From positions 196,363 through 260,362 of the forward strand of contig WIDE01000023.1 of assembly GCA_015039315.1 (NCBI GenBank): a stretch of DNA of 64,000 bases. Direction: 5' to 3'. Origin of the DNA: Clavulina sp. PMI_390 (Eukaryota; Basidiomycota; Agaricomycetes; Cantharellales; Hydnaceae). Made by a program: the position numbers and the translations under genes. Numbering within the stretch: position 1 is the stretch's first letter; each line of letters starts with the position of its first letter. The notes beneath the pieces were generated by a model that was not told the origin of the DNA, made no database searches, and saw nothing but the letters and a program-made list of their open reading frames with translations. Of this stretch, positions 59,148 to 64,000 are shown piece after piece.

Positions 59148-60731
59148 TTAGGAAATAGCAAATATGGAGCGGGATAACAAAGTGGGGAAGTACTGATGTA
59201 GAAAGGGGATAATGAAGAGCTGTGTAGGACTTTGTTCTGGAAGGATGTACGAGCTATCGAGAAATCCTAGCTGATGCCATTCATCCACTGCGATAGAACG
59301 TCGTCAGAATGACGTATGAGTCATTGCACAACAGGTTCAATAAAGGCTACTTACCTAGAGGTTGGGCTACAATTACCATCCAGAAACATACCCACAGCCA
59401 ACCCCAAAATCCCCCAACTGGTTTCCCTGTCATGCGCTTCCACTCTCTTTCGACGGCAAGAGCAACCCCTTGGGCGGCAAAGAAAGCGATAGTGAGAGCC
59501 CCTGGCATTCGGCCATTGCGCTGGGCATAAGAATCCCAGGTGTGCAGGAGGCCAGAGGCTAGGAATGCCCCCATCGCCACTGCTGCAGGGTGCAGAGGAG
59601 ACCTTTTCACTTTGGCCCCATCATCACTAGCAGATGAACCCAGTTTCCCAGCAGGGGTGAACCAGTTCACGATAGTAGCAAACGGATGTCCTCCGACTAG
59701 AAGGACGGAGCGGCGGAAGAGCTGATGCCACCGTTTCCCCCAAAGATCATGCAGAGATGTGCTAATCCATGGATCGTCGAACAGCGGTGGCCAATCTGAA
59801 GGATCGGAGCCACTAAAGAACACTACAAATATTGACAAGACGGAGTTTATGACCTCGAACCCTTATAGATGGTGGGGATGAGAGAATAGTGAGTCAGCTC
59901 GCTGTCTCGCGATAGAAACTTCCCACTCGTACCATATATGACAAGAATTCCACTCATGAAATGCAGCAAGGTAGATATGGCATACCTGGCGACCAAGTTG
60001 TCACCTCCAAATGAGAACATGGAGCGCCCTTGGGCACCACAGAGAGCCTCGCCACAGAGCGGCGCTGCATGAATTATTGTTTGTGCCACATCGCATGAGA
60101 GGAAGTAAGTAAAAATGCTCAATAGTGTCTTCAATACAAATGACACTCGGGAGGAGGTAGGAGCCCAGTTGCGAGGCTTGCGAATACCAATTTCCACACC
60201 AAATTGCCAGTCAAACCCTCGAATAACATGTAGGAGTTCGAATCCATCATAGATGAAGAAGAATGTCGAGAATCCTAGTCTCTCCCAGGGAGAAAGGAAG
60301 GACATGTCTTTTGCCCCATCCTTCTTCCCACTTTGCACTTCGGAGAGCTTGAGCTTGGGCTCAGGTGAGAAAGCATAGTCAATCAACTTGATGCAATATT
60401 GTAATCCCCAAGTTCCTGTGTAAGGATTAACACGTTCGTTTAGGCTATAGCCAATACAGACTATGGATCACATACCAAGAAGGCGGTTGAATGCATCCTC
60501 TTTACTAACAAAACCGAAGACGAACTTCAAGGTGGCAGCCATGGCGAACGGAAACAGCGCTAATCGCATCGCCCACGTCCCCTGGCGGCGCGCCATTCCA
60601 GCCATTGCTACGAGCATGGCTAGCGTGAGGGCATAAAACCACACATATGGGCCTTCGCGAGGAAGTCGGTTCTGGGGGAGGGGGACCAGGACTCGGAACG
60701 CGTCGAGCGCGTATCCATATAGAGAGGCCAT
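59148..60731 (-). CDS. Wax-synthase-like membrane O-acyltransferase (MBOAT_2 family), copy 3
   Basis: The ATG at 60731 starts MASLYGYALDAFRVLVPLP, closest in layout to copy 1. It then reads WFYALTLAMLVAMAGMARR, KLKLSEVQSGKKDGAK, IRGFDWQFGVEIGIRKP, SFGGDNLVARYAISTLLHFM, WISTSLHDLWGKRWHQLFRR, MGAFLASGLLHTWDSYAQRN (putative catalytic His) and WGWLWVCFWMVIVAQPL. A last exon gives EWHQLGFLDSSYILPEQSPT and the stop at 59148. Small changes mark it out: GGD for GGG in the glycine motif and a shorter loop after RLFRRS. It is divergent from the Zn2Cys6 gene at 61269, with 537 bp between the starts. Confidence 0.83.
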
Positions 60732-61268
60732 ATTACAAGCGTGGACGTCTGCTAAGCTACGGGGATTGTGGTCAAGCCTGCAACACGTTCACCGGGGCTG
60801 TGGCCAAGACTGGCCCCTCGGATCCGCTTCCTCGGTGTGGGAACTGTGATAATCAAATGTGGAGTTGTGAACGAGGTTTGGGGAAGAGAGCAAACAAGGT
60901 CCTTGGTCTATGTTGGACTGATGGGCAGTGCATTCAGCCAAGCTTTTATTCAAGCATTCGCGTGCATCTCATAATGATTCTCATTGAGCCGTGTAGGTCA
61001 CTGAGGGCGAAGTCGACCGCAAGAGGAAGGAAACAGCCGAGGAAGCGACCGCCTCGACACAATGACGACATCTATCCAGAAAAGATTAGAAAGCAGAGGA
61101 TCGTTGTGCCCAACGTTTTTGTATATGTTTGTGGACTGTTAATGGCGGCGCGTCCGCGGCACGGGCACGGAGGCACCGCTCTCTGCCGAGGCCATCCGCA
61201 GTCAATACACCGGTTGTCTTCCGCCCAACACCCCCATCCCTGGAGCATCTCACATATCTGGCGCTAGT
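60732..61268. promoter_or_regulatory. Divergent promoter region of MBOAT copy 3 and a Zn2Cys6 factor
   Basis: The two start codons face away from each other over 537 bp. A 206-codon plus-strand frame here (60647-61267) overlaps copy 3 in antisense and has no family features. CGG-rich triplets, the usual half-sites of Zn2Cys6 factors, occur (for example near 60840 and 61150), but no clear spaced pair is evident. Confidence 0.4.
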
Positions 61269-64000
61269 ATGAGTGAACCTGGGAGAGCTCCTCCTTCACT
61301 ATCTGCCTCTTCTCAGCCAGCGGGCGTCAAACGACCCAGCCAGTCCGAGGAACCTTCCACGAAAGCAGCCAAGCGACCAAAGTCGACTAAAGCCTGTCTG
61401 GCCTGTCGTGCGGCATGTCTTTGATCACTAAATGAAATGATTTTCTTGAACTGACATGCTCAATTGTAATCTCGATTACCTAGGGAAAGACTCGGTGCGA
61501 TCCTGATACGGAAACTTCACCACGATGCCATCGTTGTAACCGGCTCAACATCGAGTGTTCCTTCGAAAAATCTCCGCCTCCTGTTATCGTTTATGCCCAA
61601 GGGGGATCTGGTAAAATGCCCTCGGTGATTTATGGAGCTACCTATGGAGCCCCTGACGGTGACTCTATGCCTCAAACTCTCACTCCGCTTGGCAATACCT
61701 CTTCAGCTTCTGCTCCCGAAGGCTTGGAAATGCGAAGCTATTATATGACCCATCCAGTCACCCCCACATCTCCACCTCGCACTCTGAGCAGCCTGAAGCG
61801 CACCTCGTTTGAGCTCGTCACAACCGAAACGGTTTCAACGTCCAAGATGACTGGGAATGCGAACTCAGAGGTGGGTGGTCGACATTGGAGTTACTCGCGA
61901 CGATCCCGCTTAAATTCTCGCTACAGCAATGGTCCGCTCCAATCAATTTTGTCAGCGAATTAATGGAGACCTGCCATCCCCATGAACAAAACTCTACCGC
62001 CAAGCCGGACGACCTCGTTCAGAGCGGGTTGATATCCCCCGAGAAAGCAGAACTTTTATCTAAAATGTAGGTCACCTGCTTGTTACCCTGCTCTAACCAG
62101 CTAATCGATCCGTGCTTCAGTTGGAAAGAACGCTATGCACCGTGGCAATTCCTGGAGCTTGCTATCGAACAGGCGCGCCTAGAGTCATCAACTACTCAAG
62201 TATTGCCTGAAACATCAATGTTTCTCCAAGCGGCACAATGGACGCTTGCTGCACGTCACCTTTCGTCAACAGACACAGACCCGCCGACCCAAGGACAAGA
62301 GAATAGCACTTTGCGCCAGAAACTACTTCAAATCCTTGAACAAAAGACCACAGATGCGATTCTGGGTTTAGATCGTAGCCTCTCAGCTATTCGCGCCCTC
62401 CTCATCATGTCAACGTGGACGAATGCCCTGAGCCAAATGAAAAGGGTTGATGTCAACATCGATTCCCAGTTACCAGACGCTGCCCTTTCCCGAGCTTTTG
62501 ATGGAGAACTCCTCCTGTCTGTCGCGATGCATCTTGCTAGTCTTATGCACCTTGAGCAAGATGTTGAGACAGCGGTGATTCACCGGAAGAAGTATCGGAA
62601 TCGTACCCCTCCTGTAGGAGAAGAGTTGTCGCCTTGCACGCTAGATAGAGCTCGTGTGGTATGTCAAATCTCACCAAATTATGGCCCTTCACTGAAGCAT
62701 CATTCAATTGCGATAGATGATTGTGGTTTCCATTGCTAATACCTTGTGAGCCGACATTAGAGCTCTTCCCGCATTAGTTTATAAATACTGACTTATTGCT
62801 CTCAGTCTGAATCTCGGAAAAGGTCGCCTATCTTCTGCTCGCATTCCGTATGAGGTTGCGGAGCAGATATTTGGCGCCCCCGCCCTTCTGTCCTCGAGAT
62901 CGAATACGGGCGGAGACGCTCATCTTGTCTACTTCTGCAACCTATTGATTCCCGTTCTCAAGATCGCCGATCTTTGCACGAGCGGTGCAGTGATTCACAC
63001 ATCAGGGGTGACAGAATGGGCTCGTCAAATCAAGGAGGAATTCTCCTGCATTGACCGACTGCAGCAGGAGCTTTCAACCACTTCTTGTATGAGTGTCAGA
63101 TGATTCTCTTTCTCTTATATGCATACTAACTCGCCCGATCCGTTCATAGCATTAGCACCTCCGGCCCAAGTTGTGCCACTTGCCGTGACTGTTATGACCG
63201 GTCATTTCCTCAAGCTCAATCTAATCTCTCGAGCACTCCGCACACTCTACCGAGCCTTTCCTGATTTCCGCCCAGGCGTAATAAAGTAAGAGGCTCTTGA
63301 AAATCGTATTGGCTGGTATCTTAACATAACGGTATAGACGACGAGATTCTGATGACTCTGATGACGAATCAAAATCACATCGTCCTGAACAAATCCCCAC
63401 CGAAGGCCGGACTTGGTCAGAAATGCTACCTCCGTCGATGGACGAGAAAGCCCGCCAGTGGGTGCATGACTGGGGCATGACTACAGATGGCCACGCCTCC
63501 TCCGTCATGACTACGGCCCTCGTGTTATCCCGTCATCGGTTCGAGGCTGTGGTGTCTGGCGAACAGATCATGAAGACCATGGCATATGCGCCAGACTATC
63601 TCTTGTGCGCAGTCCTTTTTGGCGCTACGTACAAGATGAAAGTGTCGCTGGCGATGGCACTGCACACTCCGGCAAACGTCCAAGCCCAAGTCAACCGCTC
63701 TATCCTAGATCGGGTATTAGTTATGCTTCGCGAAGCCGCGGGAGAGCAAACGACACCCACTTCCGATGGTTTGGCCGATCCCCCTCGGAACTCTCAGCCC
63801 TCACGACTCACGAACATCCTGGCTGGGCGATGTGCGGCCACACTCTCCACTTTACTTCGGCTCTCCGATGCGCGGGCCGAGGAGCGTAAGAGACAAGCGC
63901 AGACTCAGAGCCGAGACGTTCAGCATCCAGAACATCAAACCGTGCCCTCAGATGATGTGTTGGCTTCCAGCGGATCAATGCCAGAGGCTTCTTCATCCCG
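61269..64000 (+). CDS. Zn2Cys6 transcription factor, 3' end beyond the window
   Basis: Exons: 61269-61412, 61484-61870, 61927-62066, 62121-62658, 62717-62745, 62806-63086, 63150-63285, 63338 to beyond 64000; all phases agree. The N-terminus has KRPSQSEEPSTKAAKRPK, a basic nuclear signal. The cluster is ACLACRA / GKTRCDPDT and SPRCHRCNRLNIECSFE, that is C-x2-C-x6-C then C-x2-C-x6-C, cut by an intron that begins GC. The rest has helical segments typical of fungal_trans factors (FVSELMETCHPHEQN, LIMSTWTNALSQMK, HLASLMHLEQDVET, LNLGKGRLSSARIPYEV). The tail after 63600 is predicted helical and charged. It neighbours MBOAT copy 3 divergently, so local regulation is possible but untested. Exon 5 is only 29 nt. 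Confidence 0.88.

Noticed and set aside
60647..61267. 206-codon plus-strand frame upstream of the Zn2Cys6 factor
   Set aside because: Its first part is antisense to MBOAT copy 3, the remainder lies in the divergent promoter, and no protein motif is present.
61871..61890. A 20-nt intron in the 3' Zn2Cys6 factor
   Set aside because: Too short to splice; using the acceptor at 61926 gives a 56-nt intron with correct phase and a branch-like CTTAAAT.
1..64000. CRISPR arrays, bacterial operons, tRNA or rRNA genes
   Set aside because: Intron-rich eukaryotic sequence; no regular repeat-spacer pattern, no rRNA signature, and no cloverleaf with a T-loop seen by eye. A tRNA scan would be needed to exclude single tRNA genes fully.

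Overview
The window is nuclear DNA from a filamentous basidiomycete, most likely an Agaricomycete. Genes are broken by many short introns of about 50-70 nt with GT-AG ends, UTRs are short and both strands are densely used. Fungal hallmark families are present: Zn2Cys6 factors, a Ppo/linoleate diol synthase, wax-synthase-like MBOATs, a Git1-type transporter and secreted thaumatin-like proteins. The genus cannot be fixed from this sequence. A Ceratobasidium/Rhizoctonia-like fungus would fit, but that is a guess. All gene models were spliced by eye from reading frames and splice signals.

Layout. 0-3.1 kb: no confident gene. 3.15-6.5 kb: a mitochondrial MLRQ/B12D-type subunit (+) converging on a Puf6/PUM3 homologue (-), whose C-terminus falls in a 610-nt run of N. 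7.0-8.4 kb: a two-exon protein of unknown function. 8.7-13.5 kb: three tandem secreted ten-cysteine thaumatin-like genes (-) with matching TATA boxes and a palindromic upstream element. 15.1-22.2 kb: an O-fucosyltransferase-like type II membrane protein (-), elongin C (-) and the microtubule bundler Ase1/PRC1 (+). 22.7-29.4 kb: a head-to-head pair of paralogues joining an unassigned N-terminal domain to TPR-like repeats. 29.5-34.3 kb: a Ppo-type fatty-acid dioxygenase whose P450 domain has lost its haem-thiolate cysteine. 35.4-38.9 kb: a Tda10-like P-loop kinase (-) divergent from a wax-synthase-like MBOAT (+). 40.1-42.4 kb: a C2H2 factor (-) and a possible Gon7 (+). 42.4-46.6 kb: gene-poor. 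46.6-53.7 kb: a large Zn2Cys6 factor (+), V-ATPase subunit C (+) and EMC7 (-). 54.0-64.0 kb: a Git1/phosphate-type MFS transporter (-), two more tandem MBOAT paralogues (-), and a second Zn2Cys6 factor (+) that runs off the end.

How the genes relate. Most single genes are housekeeping: ribosome biogenesis, respiration, ubiquitin ligase, spindle, vacuolar acidification and ER membrane insertion. The accessory content is three locally expanded families: secreted thaumatin-like proteins (x3), the TPR pair (x2) and membrane acyltransferases (x3). The acyltransferases, the oxylipin-type dioxygenase and the Zn2Cys6 gene divergent from the last acyltransferase hint at lipid or terpenoid modification, but no cyclase or synthase backbone gene is visible. 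The most novel-looking element is the head-to-head TPR pair. Its shared N-terminal domain has a His-strand followed by an Asn-Cys helix, reminiscent of permuted papain-like folds.
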